Counted from the stretch's first letter, positions 36,060 through 46,195 are shown. The stretch is 64,000 nucleotides of DNA from Streptomyces spectabilis (GCF_008704795.1 NZ_CP023690.1:806001-870000), one strand, 5' to 3'. Notes: generated by a model from the sequence alone, not told the origin. Numbers and translations: made by a program.

Positions 36060-39000
36060 TCAGGACTGCTCCGGCAGGTCGGCCGGGGTGCGGCCCAGGA
36101 CGAGCTGGTCGAAGAGGGCGCCGCCGCCGATGGTGCGCAGGCTGAGGCTCCGGACGCGGAAGTCGGCCTGGGTGCGGGTGAGTTCCCACAGGTCCAGGCG
36201 TACGGTCGTCCAGGCTCGCGGTGGGGTGGGGAAGTTGACCTGGGCCAGGACCGCGGCGTCCGGCCAGGTGGAGGAGCCGGCGAGGACCACCACGGCGGGG
36301 GCGTTCCAGGCGAGGCCGAGCCGCAGGCCCATGACGCTCGTGGCGGACCCGGTCGCCTTCCAGGCGAACTGGAAGTACCGGTACTGGCCCGGCTCGGGGT
36401 GCTCCGCGATCTGGAAGTCCCACTCGGGGATCACATGGCCGAACGGCGCGAAGTACTGGGGGTGCGCGACGGCTTCCGAGACGCCGTCGGTGACGTCGAG
36501 GCGGACGCAGGTGCCTCCCTCGGGGCGGGCGTCGCCCCGCTGGAACGAGAGCGCACCGTGGAAGAGCGTCCGCAGATCGCTCTCCCGGTCCTCGAAGAGG
36601 GTCGCCCGGCACTGCTTGTCGATGACGTCCCGGTGGGAGTTGCCCAGGACCGCGCCGTGGAAGGCCAGTTCACCCATGCGGAGGTTGCCCACGGGCCAGG
36701 CGCTGCCGCCGGTCGTCACGAACCGGAACCAGGACGCCACCAGCGGCGTGGTGAACAGGTGCGTGTGCACGGCTCGGTCGGACAGGAGCATCGGCCCGTC
36801 GACCCAGCGTCCGGCGCGGGTGTCCCACCACTGGAGCCGGACGTCGCGCAGCCATGACTCGGGGTGCGCGGGGTCCTCGGCGATCGTGACGCCGTCGAGG
36901 CGCAGCAGGGTCCGGTAGGTGTCGACGGTCAGCTCGAACTTGCCGTGCCAGCCGCTGTCCACGGAGTTGATGACCCACCAGGGCAGCCAGGGCCTCGCGG
37001 GCGCCGTGCCGCTGCCGTCGAGCAGGATGGCGGTGTCGTTCTGCTGCGAGAGGTAGATCTCCTGGTCCCGGTCGAGGAGCCGGGTGCGGAAGACGACTCC
37101 CGTCCGTTTGAGCAGGTTGTCCGTCAGAGGGTGCGGGGTGGCGGCGGAGTTGCCCCAGGTGCGGCGCACCAGCGGGGTCGGGTCCGGGGCCCGCAGTCTG
37201 GGCCGGATGTCCTGCTCGGTCGGGGTGAGCCTGCTCTGCCAGCGCGGCCGCAGGTCGGGGCGGTAGCGGACGACGGTGCCCATCCAGGTCGCGGCGAGGA
37301 GGTCGCCGCCGGGCAGCCAGGCCGGGACCGGCAGCGCCTTCAGGTCGGCCGTGCCGACGACGGCGCCCTGACGGGTCAGGACGGCCAGGGTGCCCAGCTC
37401 GCTGCCGACGGCGACACGGGTGCCGTCGGGCGAGACTCGGGGGCGGCGCAGCAGGTCGTCGCCGGTGTACGTCCACAGGAGCCCGCCGTCGGCGCCGAAG
37501 ACCTTCAGCTGCCGGTCCTTGGTGACGGCGATGAGGGATCCGTCGCCGGAGACAGAGACCTCGTCGGCGGCGGCCGGGACGGTGTTGCGCAGGGCTCCGC
37601 CCCGGATGACGTAGAGTCGGCCGCCCTCGGTGTCCGACCAGATCACGACGGTGCTCCGGTCGCGGCTGACCACGCCGCCGCCGAAGGCGCCGATGTCGGC
37701 GACGTGCAGCGACCACAGCGTCGCCCCGTCCGCCGCCGCGAGACCGGTGATCCGGCCGCCCGCGAAGGTGATCAGGGTGGCGTTGTCGGCGGCGAGGAGC
37801 CGCAGCGGTGCGCGCCGGTGCTCGGCCCACCACTGGTGCGCCCAGCGCTCGGCGCCGGAGCTGTCCCAGAGGGCCAGGCCGAGATCGCCGCAGGTGGCGA
37901 CCCAGGAGCCGTCGGGTGCCACGGCGAAGTTGTTCAGGCCGAGGTCGTAGCCCCATTCGCCGCGCGCCCAGTTGGTGGCCCGCTTGGGCAGCCCGAACAG
38001 GGCGAAACGGCGCCGGGCCGTGCCCGACGCCGGGTCCAGGAGGTACAGGTGGTAGCCCTCGGCGCTGAGCACGTCGAAGCCCTGCGCGGCGAACCCGCCC
38101 GCGTGGGCGACGGGACCGTAGGCGAAGTGGTGCCCGACGCGCTGCCGCCAGGTCGTGCGGCCGGTGGCGAGGTCGATGCCGTGGACGTTGTGGTCCCAGT
38201 TGAAGGTGGTGAGCGCCGCGCTCCTGCCGTCCGCCGCGACGGCGATGTCGCGGACGTGCGGGCCGAAGGCGTCCTCTGACGCCGTCGGCAGCGGGCCGTG
38301 CACCACCGGTACGACGGCGTAGAGCCTGCCGGGCACGGAGCGCAGGTCGGCGGTGAACTCGTCGCCGAGCAGCGTGGTGACGGGCTTGCCGGTGAGCAGG
38401 TCGACCACCTGATGCAGCAGGGGCAGGCGCACCTTGATCCTGGCCATGACGGGGATCCGGTGGGCGCACAGCAGGCCCACGCGCCAGGCGAGGCCCGGCT
38501 CCCAGTCGAGCAGGGTGTTGTTGACGACCCAGAGGTAGCGGACGCCGCCCGCGGTCCATTCGCTGAGGTGCACTTCCGGGTTGTCGACGCACTCGGAGGA
38601 GGGCGTCACGGCGCTCAGTGCGGTGCGCAGCGTGGCGGCCTGCTCCAGGAAGAGCGTGCGCAGTGCCGCGTAGGCGGCGTCGTTGTTCTGGATGGGCTGC
38701 TGGTAGGCGTCCTTGTTCTGCTGCTGGGTCTTCTCCACGTGGTCGAAGCCGATGGGGAGCCGGGTGGAGCCGGTGACCCGGTCCGGGTGGCAGGTGGCGT
38801 CGGCGAACACCGGTACGCCGGCTGCCGCGACGGCCGCCGCCAGGGGCGGGTCGAGCTCCACGGTCTGGCCCACGACGAGCACCGCCTGGTAGCGGCTCAG
38901 CACCTCGGCGTCGGCGTCCTCGGCGCACACGAAGGACGCCGGGCGCTGCGCGTACAAGCACGCGCAGTACGCCTCGTAGAGCCGCTGGAAGTAGACGCCC

Positions 39001-41795
39001 GCGTACTGCCCTTCGTTGAACTCGATGCGCTGCATGCGGGTGGACACGACGATGGCGACGGGGTCGGTGCTCCGCGCCCCCGCGGTGACCGGGCCGAGGC
39101 GGGCGCACAGGTCGAACAGGGCGCGCAGGACGGAGGTCTTGCCCGCGCTGCCGCTGCGCGGGTCGCCCGGGACGCCGCCGCTGCCGCCTGCGCGCTCGTC
39201 CTGGGCGTCGGCTCCCTCCAGGTGCTCGGCCCCGATGTCGGTGACCATGCCCGTGCCGTGCGCGCCTCGCATCACCTGCTGGAGGAGCGTCGGCATGATC
39301 ATTCCGCCGGTGCCGTCGTCGTTCCCCAGCTCGGGGTGGCCCCAGGCGGGTCGGCCCGGTCGGCGGTAGAAGTCGACCATGTGCCGGGTGACCAGCGGTG
39401 CCTGGATCTGCTCCGCCTGGAAGTGCAGGTCGACCTCGTCGGCGCCGGTGAACACGAGCTGCGGCGGGGCCTGCCGTTCGCGGTAGGGGCCGGTGATCGC
39501 GCCGACGCCGTTCGGCATGAGCGACTTCAGGACGGTGCGGAAGTGGTCCGCGGCCGCGCGCTTGTGGGCGAAGGTCCGGTCGCTGACGGTGTCCAGGACG
39601 GCCGACCAGGCTCCGTTCGCCGTCTGCGCCTGGGCCAGGGCCTTTCGGTAGGCGGCCAGCTCGGCGGGGTCCTTCGCGGCGGCCTCGCCGATGGCGCCCG
39701 CCCACTGCCACCAGTTGGCGCCCCAGGTCCAGCCCCTGAAGGCGGCGTACGGCAGGAACTTCTCGGTGACCGCCGTCAGGTCGGCGTCGAGCTGCGGCAG
39801 GGTCCGGCGTTCGAAGTTCTTCGGGGTGCCCTTGGGGAGGAAGGGCACGTAGGCGTCGTTCGCCAGCAGGATGGCCTGGGTCTCCATCCCGTACGCGCCA
39901 TAGGCGGCGACGGCGCGGCGGCGCGGGTCCTCGACCAGGGCCTTGGCGGGGGCGACGCCGTCGCGGGCCTGCGTCAGACGAGCCACCAGGTCGAGGCCGA
40001 TGCCCTGGTGGATGCCCTGGTCGGCGCGGACCTCCCCGTAGGCGCCGGGCTCGGCGCGGTCCACGAAGAGGTTGATGCCGAGCGTGCGCGCCCGCGCCAC
40101 GTACGCCGCGGTCGTCTCCGGCGCGTCCCTGAACTCCGGCAGGTCGCCGCCCCCGCGGACCTGGTGCGTCGCCCGGGGGTCCGCCGGGAAGCCCTGGGCG
40201 TAGATGTCGCCGTACTGCGTGATGTGGTAGCCGGGCCGCTCGGCGAGGCCCGGTCCGATCTCCAGGTGCTGCGGGGCGACGGTGAAGCCCTGAACGTCGG
40301 CGTCGAGCAGGTGCCGGCCCGGTTCCAGGCCACGGGTGACGTCCGCGCCGAAGGCCAGCGTGCCGGTGCCGTCCGATCCCAGGGTGACGACCTGCGCGGC
40401 GACCTCCTGGCCTGCGCGCAGGAGCCGGACGCGGACGGACGCGGGCAGTTGCGTCCCCGCCGCCGCCCGGGCGCAGACCGTGATCTTCTCGGCGGACGCG
40501 CCCTCGGTGCTGCCGAGCGGTTCGCCCCGGCCGTAGTGGAAGCGGTTCGACGGGGTCCAGATCGACACCGTGCCGCGTGCGTTCGGCTGACGCACCTCGA
40601 CGATGCCGTCGACGGCGTACTCGCTGTAGCGGCCGTCGGTGTCGGCCGTCACCCGCAGCTGGTACAGGCCCCGGGCGTCGGCGGGCGGGGTGACTCCACC
40701 GGCGGTGAGCGGCAGTTCGGTGAACTCCGGTACGCCGAGGGGCCGCAGCCACACCTTGAGACGGGGCCTGCTCGGCCAGCGCCCCGGGTCGTGGGCGATG
40801 GTCAGCGGCATCCGCGCCCCGGCCGTCCAGACGTCCGCGTCGTACGTCACCGTCAGCCGCTCGACGTCGGCGGAGGTCCGGGCGATCAGTGCCCCGGTGT
40901 CCAGGTCGTAGCGCTCGAAGAGGGTCACGTGGTCCCGGCGCGCGAGCGGGGTCACCTGGTCCGAGCGGCGGACGAGGAACTCCCTGCCGCGGACCCTGAG
41001 GTCCGTGACGTCGTGGTCGGTGTCGGGCAGGGCGAGGACGCGGGTGCCGGTCCTGGTCCCGTCGAGGTCGTGGATCTGTACCTCGCGGCCGCCGGTCAGG
41101 ACGTAGAGGTGGCCGTCGTCGGACACGTCGTAGCCGCTGAGGACAAAGCCGACGGGCTTGGCCCGCACCGGGTTCCCCACGGGCGTGCCGTCGAACGTGC
41201 ACATCCGGATCACCCCGGACTGCCACGCGGTGACGAGCAGCCCCCGCTCCTCCGCCACGCGCAGGCCGACCGTCTGTCTGCGGTCCGTGGGGTCGCTGCT
41301 CAACCGGCTCAGGTCGATGGTGTCCACCACCATCCCGCCCGGCCTGGCCGGATTCAGCCGAAGCACCCGCAGGGCGTGCTGGTCCATCGCGTAGAAGTCG
41401 CCGGACGGGCCCGCTTCCACCGCGGGAGGGGCGAAGTAGCCGTCCGTGTCGTTGACCGTGAACTCGTCGAAGGTGCCGAGGGGGCGGAAGTCGGCGTCCC
41501 AGAACGCCACCCGGTGGTTGAAGTGGTGCTCCGCGGTGGCGATCGTGCCCGCGCCGTTGGCCGTCACCGCGAGCAGCGAGTTCCCCGCCTTGCCCACGCG
41601 GGTGGTCGATCCGTCCGGGGCGAGCCGCAGGACCACGCTGGCGGGGAAGGCGGAGCTCGCCACGTACACGTTCCCGTCCCTGCCGATGCCGAGGCGGGCC
41701 GCCCACGGCTCGAACTTCGGGTCGTGCCGGGGAATGATCTGCTGCAGCGTCCTCGTCGTTCCCACGCGGCCTACCCCCTTGTGGTCGCCCCGCAT
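36060..41795 (-). CDS. Giant protein (about 1,911 residues): beta-propellers with glycoside-hydrolase-like core
   Basis: The N-terminus has no signal peptide. Residues about 1-300 carry NHL/six-bladed propeller repeats (LGIGRDGNVYVASSA, LLAVTANGAGTIATAEHHF). A beta-sandwich region follows (to about 520). Then comes a TIM-barrel-like stretch beginning YHITQYGDIYAQGF (about 523) and a GATase-like segment (FNEGQYAGVYFQRLYEAYCA at about 926, YQAVLVVGQTVELDPPL), the domain order of GH42-type glycosidases. A PQQ/WD-type propeller (about 1195-1520) and a C-terminal jelly-roll region (to 1911) end it. ATG at 41795 follows a G-rich stretch; GTG at 41765 is an alternative. Catalytic residues cannot be assigned. 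Such a long cytosolic multi-propeller protein is unusual. Confidence 0.75.
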   Translation of the reverse strand: MRGDHKGVGRVGTTRTLQQIIPRHDPKFEPWAARLGIGRDGNVYVASSAFPASVVLRLAPDGSTTRVGKAGNSLLAVTANGAGTIATAEHHFNHRVAFWDADFRPLGTFDEFTVNDTDGYFAPPAVEAGPSGDFYAMDQHALRVLRLNPARPGGMVVDTIDLSRLSSDPTDRRQTVGLRVAEERGLLVTAWQSGVIRMCTFDGTPVGNPVRAKPVGFVLSGYDVSDDGHLYVLTGGREVQIHDLDGTRTGTRVLALPDTDHDVTDLRVRGREFLVRRSDQVTPLARRDHVTLFERYDLDTGALIARTSADVERLTVTYDADVWTAGARMPLTIAHDPGRWPSRPRLKVWLRPLGVPEFTELPLTAGGVTPPADARGLYQLRVTADTDGRYSEYAVDGIVEVRQPNARGTVSIWTPSNRFHYGRGEPLGSTEGASAEKITVCARAAAGTQLPASVRVRLLRAGQEVAAQVVTLGSDGTGTLAFGADVTRGLEPGRHLLDADVQGFTVAPQHLEIGPGLAERPGYHITQYGDIYAQGFPADPRATHQVRGGGDLPEFRDAPETTAAYVARARTLGINLFVDRAEPGAYGEVRADQGIHQGIGLDLVARLTQARDGVAPAKALVEDPRRRAVAAYGAYGMETQAILLANDAYVPFLPKGTPKNFERRTLPQLDADLTAVTEKFLPYAAFRGWTWGANWWQWAGAIGEAAAKDPAELAAYRKALAQAQTANGAWSAVLDTVSDRTFAHKRAAADHFRTVLKSLMPNGVGAITGPYRERQAPPQLVFTGADEVDLHFQAEQIQAPLVTRHMVDFYRRPGRPAWGHPELGNDDGTGGMIMPTLLQQVMRGAHGTGMVTDIGAEHLEGADAQDERAGGSGGVPGDPRSGSAGKTSVLRALFDLCARLGPVTAGARSTDPVAIVVSTRMQRIEFNEGQYAGVYFQRLYEAYCACLYAQRPASFVCAEDADAEVLSRYQAVLVVGQTVELDPPLAAAVAAAGVPVFADATCHPDRVTGSTRLPIGFDHVEKTQQQNKDAYQQPIQNNDAAYAALRTLFLEQAATLRTALSAVTPSSECVDNPEVHLSEWTAGGVRYLWVVNNTLLDWEPGLAWRVGLLCAHRIPVMARIKVRLPLLHQVVDLLTGKPVTTLLGDEFTADLRSVPGRLYAVVPVVHGPLPTASEDAFGPHVRDIAVAADGRSAALTTFNWDHNVHGIDLATGRTTWRQRVGHHFAYGPVAHAGGFAAQGFDVLSAEGYHLYLLDPASGTARRRFALFGLPKRATNWARGEWGYDLGLNNFAVAPDGSWVATCGDLGLALWDSSGAERWAHQWWAEHRRAPLRLLAADNATLITFAGGRITGLAAADGATLWSLHVADIGAFGGGVVSRDRSTVVIWSDTEGGRLYVIRGGALRNTVPAAADEVSVSGDGSLIAVTKDRQLKVFGADGGLLWTYTGDDLLRRPRVSPDGTRVAVGSELGTLAVLTRQGAVVGTADLKALPVPAWLPGGDLLAATWMGTVVRYRPDLRPRWQSRLTPTEQDIRPRLRAPDPTPLVRRTWGNSAATPHPLTDNLLKRTGVVFRTRLLDRDQEIYLSQQNDTAILLDGSGTAPARPWLPWWVINSVDSGWHGKFELTVDTYRTLLRLDGVTIAEDPAHPESWLRDVRLQWWDTRAGRWVDGPMLLSDRAVHTHLFTTPLVASWFRFVTTGGSAWPVGNLRMGELAFHGAVLGNSHRDVIDKQCRATLFEDRESDLRTLFHGALSFQRGDARPEGGTCVRLDVTDGVSEAVAHPQYFAPFGHVIPEWDFQIAEHPEPGQYRYFQFAWKATGSATSVMGLRLGLAWNAPAVVVLAGSSTWPDAAVLAQVNFPTPPRAWTTVRLDLWELTRTQADFRVRSLSLRTIGGGALFDQLVLGRTPADLPEQS

Positions 41796-41940
41796 GCGGC
41801 ACCCCCGTGGTGGTTGCCGGGGATATCGATCAGGCTCGCATGGGGCGATCGGGGCCGTTGTCACCCGATGGGGTGACGTTGCAAGTTGGCCGATATTGCG
41901 CGCGGCAGTACGACTGCTCTTGCGCGCGGCGGTACGACGG

Positions 41941-41972
41941 CCCGGAGGCGGCCCCGGTGGGCCGCCTCCGGG
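41941..41972 (-). terminator. Hairpin terminator of the TAP-type hydrolase
   Basis: A perfect 14-bp inverted repeat (arms 41941-41954 and 41959-41972, loop CGGT) lies just downstream of the minus-strand hydrolase gene and upstream of the giant gene. Confidence 0.82.
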
Positions 41973-41993
41973 CGGGTCACGTGGGCCCGGGCG

Positions 41994-43466
41994 TCAGGGC
42001 TTCGGGGCGGGTGTGGCCGGGCAGGTGGCATCGCGTGCCGGCAGCTTGCCGGTGAGCAGGTAGCGGCTGCCGTGCTTGTCGACGCAGGAGTTGGCGTCGA
42101 ACAGGAACTGGCCGTGGTTGCCGCCGCCCGCGACGACCAGGCGCGAGCCCTTCAGGGCCGTGTGCATCCGGCGCGCGCCCGCCAGCGGCGTCGCCGCGTC
42201 GTCCTTGGCCTGGAGCAGCAGCGGGGGCGGCACCTTCACCGCACCGATCTTCACCGGCGTTGTGGGCCTGGCCTTCCAGAACGCGCAGGGGGCGCTGTAC
42301 CAGGTGTTCAGCCAGCCGAACAGGGGCGCCTTGCGGGCCGAGGCGCGCGTGTCCGCGCGCCAGGTCTTCCAGTCCCGGGGCCAGGGGTCGTCCACGCACG
42401 AGTAGGCGAGCATGGCCGGGTTGACTCCGCCTTCGGCGAGCTGGTCGGTGGCCGAGAGCAGCCCGCCCGCGTCGCCGCGCCGGTAGTCGGACACGGACCG
42501 CGCCAGGTCGCCCCACATCAGGTCGGTGTACATGGCGGAGGCCAGCAGGTCGTCCAACTCGGCGCTCCCGGCCCGCCCTCCGGCCGGCCGGGCGTCGAGC
42601 TTCTTGCGGGTCGCTTCCCAGGCGGCGGCCACCTTCGCGCGACTGGTGCCCAGGTGGTAGGTGCGGTCGTGCTCGGCGGTCCAGGCGAAGAACTGCTCGG
42701 CGCGGTGCTGCAGCGCGGTGTTCTGCTGGAACTGGGACGTGTAGGAGCTCGCGGTCGGGTCCATCACGCTGTCCAGGACCATCCGCCCGGTGCGCTTCGG
42801 GAAGAGCGTCGCGTACGTGGCCCCGAGGCGGGTGCCGTACGAGTAGCCGAGGTAGTCGAGCTTGGACTTGCCGAGCGCGGCCCGGATGCGGTCCATGTCC
42901 CGGGCTGCGTTCTCGGTGGTCATGTGCGGCAGGAGGGCGCGGGAGTGCTTCTGGCACTGCTCGGCGACCTTGCGGGCGACGGTCAGCCGCTTCTTCTCCT
43001 GGCCGGCGTTCGCGGGCGTGTAGGGAAGGGCCGGGTGCTTGGTGAGCTTGCCGGTGTCGCCGCAGGAGACCGGGGTGCTGGCGCCGATGCCGCGCGGGTC
43101 GAAGCTGACGACGTTGTACTTCTCCGCGACCTTCTGGGGCAGCGAGCTCCACACCAGCTTGGCGACGCCGATGCCGGACTCGCCGGGGCCTCCCGGGTTG
43201 ACCACGAGGGTGCGCGGGGCGTTGCCCGCGCCCGCGATGGACAGCGTCAGCTTGATCTGGCGGCCGTCCGGCTTCTTGTGGTCGAGCGGCACCTTGAGCG
43301 TGGAGCAGTAGGTGCCGCGCGGCGCGTCGGTCCCGGCGGGACAGGTGCCCCAGCGCGGTCCTGCCGCCGGGGCCGCGGCGTGCGCCGTCGCGGGCATCCC
43401 CACGGCGAGCAGGCTCAGGGCCCCGGCGACGGCGGCGGTGCCGCCGACGATGCGCTTCGGTCTCAT
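41994..43466 (-). CDS. Secreted alpha/beta-hydrolase, tripeptidyl aminopeptidase family
   Basis: A 490-residue exported peptidase from ATG at 43466 (GGGAAGA upstream; a TTG at 43484 is less likely). The signal peptide ends near AHAAA (about residue 31). Motifs: NPGGPGESGIG, SFDPRGIG, nucleophile GYSYGTRLG, then the C-terminal TAP domain with LLLQAKDDAATPLAGARRMH (catalytic Asp) and GGGNHGQF (His). It is a soluble secreted relative of the lipoprotein at 16834-18447, with no lipobox here. Likely role: cutting tripeptides from extracellular proteins, in keeping with the nearby proteases. Confidence 0.9.
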   Translation of the reverse strand: MRPKRIVGGTAAVAGALSLLAVGMPATAHAAAPAAGPRWGTCPAGTDAPRGTYCSTLKVPLDHKKPDGRQIKLTLSIAGAGNAPRTLVVNPGGPGESGIGVAKLVWSSLPQKVAEKYNVVSFDPRGIGASTPVSCGDTGKLTKHPALPYTPANAGQEKKRLTVARKVAEQCQKHSRALLPHMTTENAARDMDRIRAALGKSKLDYLGYSYGTRLGATYATLFPKRTGRMVLDSVMDPTASSYTSQFQQNTALQHRAEQFFAWTAEHDRTYHLGTSRAKVAAAWEATRKKLDARPAGGRAGSAELDDLLASAMYTDLMWGDLARSVSDYRRGDAGGLLSATDQLAEGGVNPAMLAYSCVDDPWPRDWKTWRADTRASARKAPLFGWLNTWYSAPCAFWKARPTTPVKIGAVKVPPPLLLQAKDDAATPLAGARRMHTALKGSRLVVAGGGNHGQFLFDANSCVDKHGSRYLLTGKLPARDATCPATPAPKP

Positions 43467-43625
43467 GTGCTGTCTTCCCGTCAACTCGATGGCTCTCGGC
43501 AGGGAGGACGGTGGAAACAGGTGCCGGGTTTCCCGAGAAAAGTCGAGAAAAGTGTTGTCCCCAGGACCTCCGCCCGGTCTCCCCTACGTCGGACCTACCG
43601 ACGACCACCACAGAGCGGAGCGGAC

Positions 43626-44225
43626 ATGCACCTGGGCAACGAGACCACCGACGAGGGGCGCGGCCGGCACGGACGGAGCCGTCGCGGGCCGAAGGTACGC
43701 GTTCTGGCGGGCGGGGCCGCGGCGGCCGCCGCGCTCGCGTCGGTGGGTACGTTCGCGCTGGCGGACACCTCCGGCGCCGAGAAGCCGAGCGCCGCCCCAC
43801 GGGCCGAGAAGCCGCACAAGCGCCCGGCGCTCAGCAAGACCGCGCGGTACCAGAAGCAGCTCCTGTCCCTCGTCAACGCCGAGCGGGCGAAGGCGGGTTG
43901 CAGGCCGTTGCGGCTCGACCGCCGGGTGCAGGCCGCCGCGCAGGCCCACGCGAAGGACATGGCGGCGCGGAACTACTACGAGCACACCAGCCCCGAGGGC
44001 AGGAGCGCGGGCGACCGCATGCGCAAGGAGGGCTACCGGGCCGGGGCATGGGGCGAGAACATACACAAGGGGCCGAAGGGCCCCAAGACCGCCATGCGTG
44101 ACTGGATGCGCAGCTCGGGGCACCGCGCCAACATCCTCAACTGCGCGTACAAGGACTTCGGCGCCGGTGTGAGCCTGAAGGCCAACGGCCCCTGGTGGGT
44201 GCAGAACTTCGCCACCAAGCTCTGA
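43626..44225 (+). CDS. Secreted CAP/SCP-domain protein
   Basis: A 199-residue protein. After a basic N-terminus, a hydrophobic signal-like segment (about 24-47) and a Pro/Lys-rich linker comes a CAP domain (about 75-199) with LLSLVNAERAKAGCRPLRLD, YEHTSPEGRSAGDRM, WGENIHKG, DWMRSSGHRANILN and GAGVSLKANGPWWVQNFA. The His/Glu set of the CAP cleft (HTSP, GEN, GHRANIL) is complete. Such extracellular proteins may bind lipids or cell-wall material. ATG at 43626 follows GGAGC. It is divergent from the TAP-type hydrolase. Confidence 0.9.
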   Translation: MHLGNETTDEGRGRHGRSRRGPKVRVLAGGAAAAAALASVGTFALADTSGAEKPSAAPRAEKPHKRPALSKTARYQKQLLSLVNAERAKAGCRPLRLDRRVQAAAQAHAKDMAARNYYEHTSPEGRSAGDRMRKEGYRAGAWGENIHKGPKGPKTAMRDWMRSSGHRANILNCAYKDFGAGVSLKANGPWWVQNFATKL

Positions 44226-44240
44226 CGCCGGGGCACACCG

Positions 44241-44289
44241 GCCCGGTGCGGTCAGGACCGTGCGGACAGGTCCTGAACCCGCACCGGGC
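44241..44289. terminator. Bidirectional hairpin terminator
   Basis: A 19-bp stem (arms 44241-44259 and 44269-44289, one 2-base bulge) lies between the convergent CAP and dihydroxyacetone kinase genes. Confidence 0.8.
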
Positions 44290-44309
44290 AGGTGCCGGGC
44301 GGGGCCGGG

Positions 44310-46055
44310 TCAGATCGTCGTCAGGTGGCCCGGTGCCGGAAGGCGCGTGGCCCACGTCGGCTCGTACACCTCGGCCAGGGTCGTGAAGAGCAGGGCGACG
44401 GCGAGCGCGCCCGGGTCCGGGACGCCGATGGCGTGGTCGCCGACGTAGCTCGCGCGGCCGCGCCGGGGGCGCAGCGAGGCCGTCGAGAGGGCGCCGCGGA
44501 TGGCGGCCTGTGCCGCGGTGGTCAGCGGGGCCTCCGCGAGCTCGCCCGCGGGCTCCCCGCCGGGCACGGCGGCCAGGGACTCGGCGGCGGGCACCAGCGC
44601 GTCGACCAGCGTGCAGTCGCCGACGCGGGCGCCGCCCACGCGGTTGATGGCCGCGCTCGCGGCCGCCGCGGCCTCCGCCAGTGCCGCGACGGAGGGCGCC
44701 TGCCCGTCGCCGGGCTCGGCGGACGCCAGGTCCTTGAAGAGCAGCCCGAAGAGCGGGCCGCTCGTACCGCCGACGTCGTTGAGGAACGCCTCGGCCAGCG
44801 CGGCCGTGCCCTCGATGCCCGTCTCGTCGGCGAGGCGCACCGCGCGCCGCACGCCGCCGGAGAGGTTGTCGCCGAAGTCGCCGTCGCCGACGAGCTGGTC
44901 GAGCTTGGTGAGGTTGTCGCGGACCTGCGCCACGACCTCGGCGTACCGGTCGAGCACGATCCGGCCGCTCGGCGTACGGGCGGCAGCGGGCGCGGTGGCC
45001 GCCGCGGGGCGCCGCGCCGTGGTGTCGTCCGCCGGTGCGGCCTCGGTGCCCGCCGCGCGCACGGTCCGGGGCAGCGTCAGCGGGGTCTCGGTCGGCGCCG
45101 TCCACAGGTCGACCCAGCCCTCGTCGAGGCGGGTGAGGGTGAGCGAGAACCCGGCCATGTCGAGGGCGGCGGTGTAGGTGCCCGCGATGGTCACGGCGGG
45201 GCGCAGGCCGCGCTCGACGAGCCGGTCGTGCAGGAGCGAGCTGACGGCGTGCAGTTCGAGTTCGGTGGTGGCGCCGAGGCCGTTGACGAGCGCGAGCACC
45301 TCGTCGGAGCCCTCGGGCAGCGAGTCGAGCAGGTCGTCGGTCATCCGCCGCACCAGGTCGTCGACGGCGGGCCGGGCGATGGTGCGGGTGCCGCGCTCGC
45401 CGTGGATGCCGACGCCGTAGTCGAGGTCGCCGGGCTCCAGGGTGAAGGCGGGAGCGGTCGTCGTGGGCGAGGTCTGGGCGCGGGCCGCCACGGCGACGCT
45501 GCGCGACTGCGCCACGACGCGGGTGCCGAGCTCCTGGAGCTCCGCGAGGGAGGCGCCCCGGTCCGCCGCGGCGCCGAGCAGCTTCTCCACGACCACCGTG
45601 GCCGCCGTGCCCCGGCGGCCCGTCGCGCTGTCGGCGCTGTCGGTGGCGAGGTCGTCGTCGACCAGGACGGTCGCGACCGGGATGCCGTCGTGGCGCAGCC
45701 GCTCCGCCGCGATCTGGAAGTTGATGACGTCGCCCGTGTAGTTCTTGACGACCAGCAGCACGCCCTCGCTCTTGGCGACGGCCGCGCTCGCCTCGTAGAT
45801 CTGCCGGTTGTGCGGGGACGCGAACACCTCGCCGGGGCAGACCGCGTCCAGGCCGCCGCGCCCGAGGAGACCGGTGTGCAGCGGCTCGTGCCCGGAGCCG
45901 CCGCCGGACACCAGGGCGACACGACGGCCGGGGTCCGCGGCGCGGGCCCGCAGATACAGCGGGGCGCTGTTGACCTCGACGATGCCGGGGTGGGCCAGGG
46001 CGAGGCCGCGCGCGGCCATCAGCACGGGGGCGGATTCCGGCAGGAAGTAGCTCAT
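44310..46055 (-). CDS. Dihydroxyacetone kinase, fused DhaK-DhaL
   Basis: A 581-residue ATP-dependent kinase. The DhaK half (about 1-335) has GGGSGHEPLHTGLLG, NYTGDVINF and the substrate-binding His in DYGVGIHGERG; the DhaL half (about 375-581) has LVGDGDFGDNLSGG (Mg-nucleotide Asp residues) and GARVGDCTLVDAL. A linker rich in Ala/Thr joins them. Fused DAKs use ATP directly, unlike the PTS-dependent three-subunit enzyme. Substrates may be dihydroxyacetone or another triose or tetrose sugar. It is divergent from an XRE regulator across a double inverted repeat. Confidence 0.93.
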   Translation of the reverse strand: MSYFLPESAPVLMAARGLALAHPGIVEVNSAPLYLRARAADPGRRVALVSGGGSGHEPLHTGLLGRGGLDAVCPGEVFASPHNRQIYEASAAVAKSEGVLLVVKNYTGDVINFQIAAERLRHDGIPVATVLVDDDLATDSADSATGRRGTAATVVVEKLLGAAADRGASLAELQELGTRVVAQSRSVAVAARAQTSPTTTAPAFTLEPGDLDYGVGIHGERGTRTIARPAVDDLVRRMTDDLLDSLPEGSDEVLALVNGLGATTELELHAVSSLLHDRLVERGLRPAVTIAGTYTAALDMAGFSLTLTRLDEGWVDLWTAPTETPLTLPRTVRAAGTEAAPADDTTARRPAAATAPAAARTPSGRIVLDRYAEVVAQVRDNLTKLDQLVGDGDFGDNLSGGVRRAVRLADETGIEGTAALAEAFLNDVGGTSGPLFGLLFKDLASAEPGDGQAPSVAALAEAAAAASAAINRVGGARVGDCTLVDALVPAAESLAAVPGGEPAGELAEAPLTTAAQAAIRGALSTASLRPRRGRASYVGDHAIGVPDPGALAVALLFTTLAEVYEPTWATRLPAPGHLTTI

Positions 46056-46195
46056 CGGTCGGTTCTCCGTAGATCGGCTCTGATCGGGGGCGGCGTCGGG
46101 CGACCGAGGCCGGTGCCGTCACCGCACGGCACACCACGTCGGCCACGCCCCACGCCGGACGTGCGCCCACCCTGGCCGCCGGACGGCGCCCAAGG

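Noticed and set aside
38298..41876. 1,192-residue plus-strand frame opposite the giant propeller gene
   Set aside because: Composition is Val/Gly/Arg/Asp-biased with no recognisable domain; third-position GC favours the minus-strand frame.
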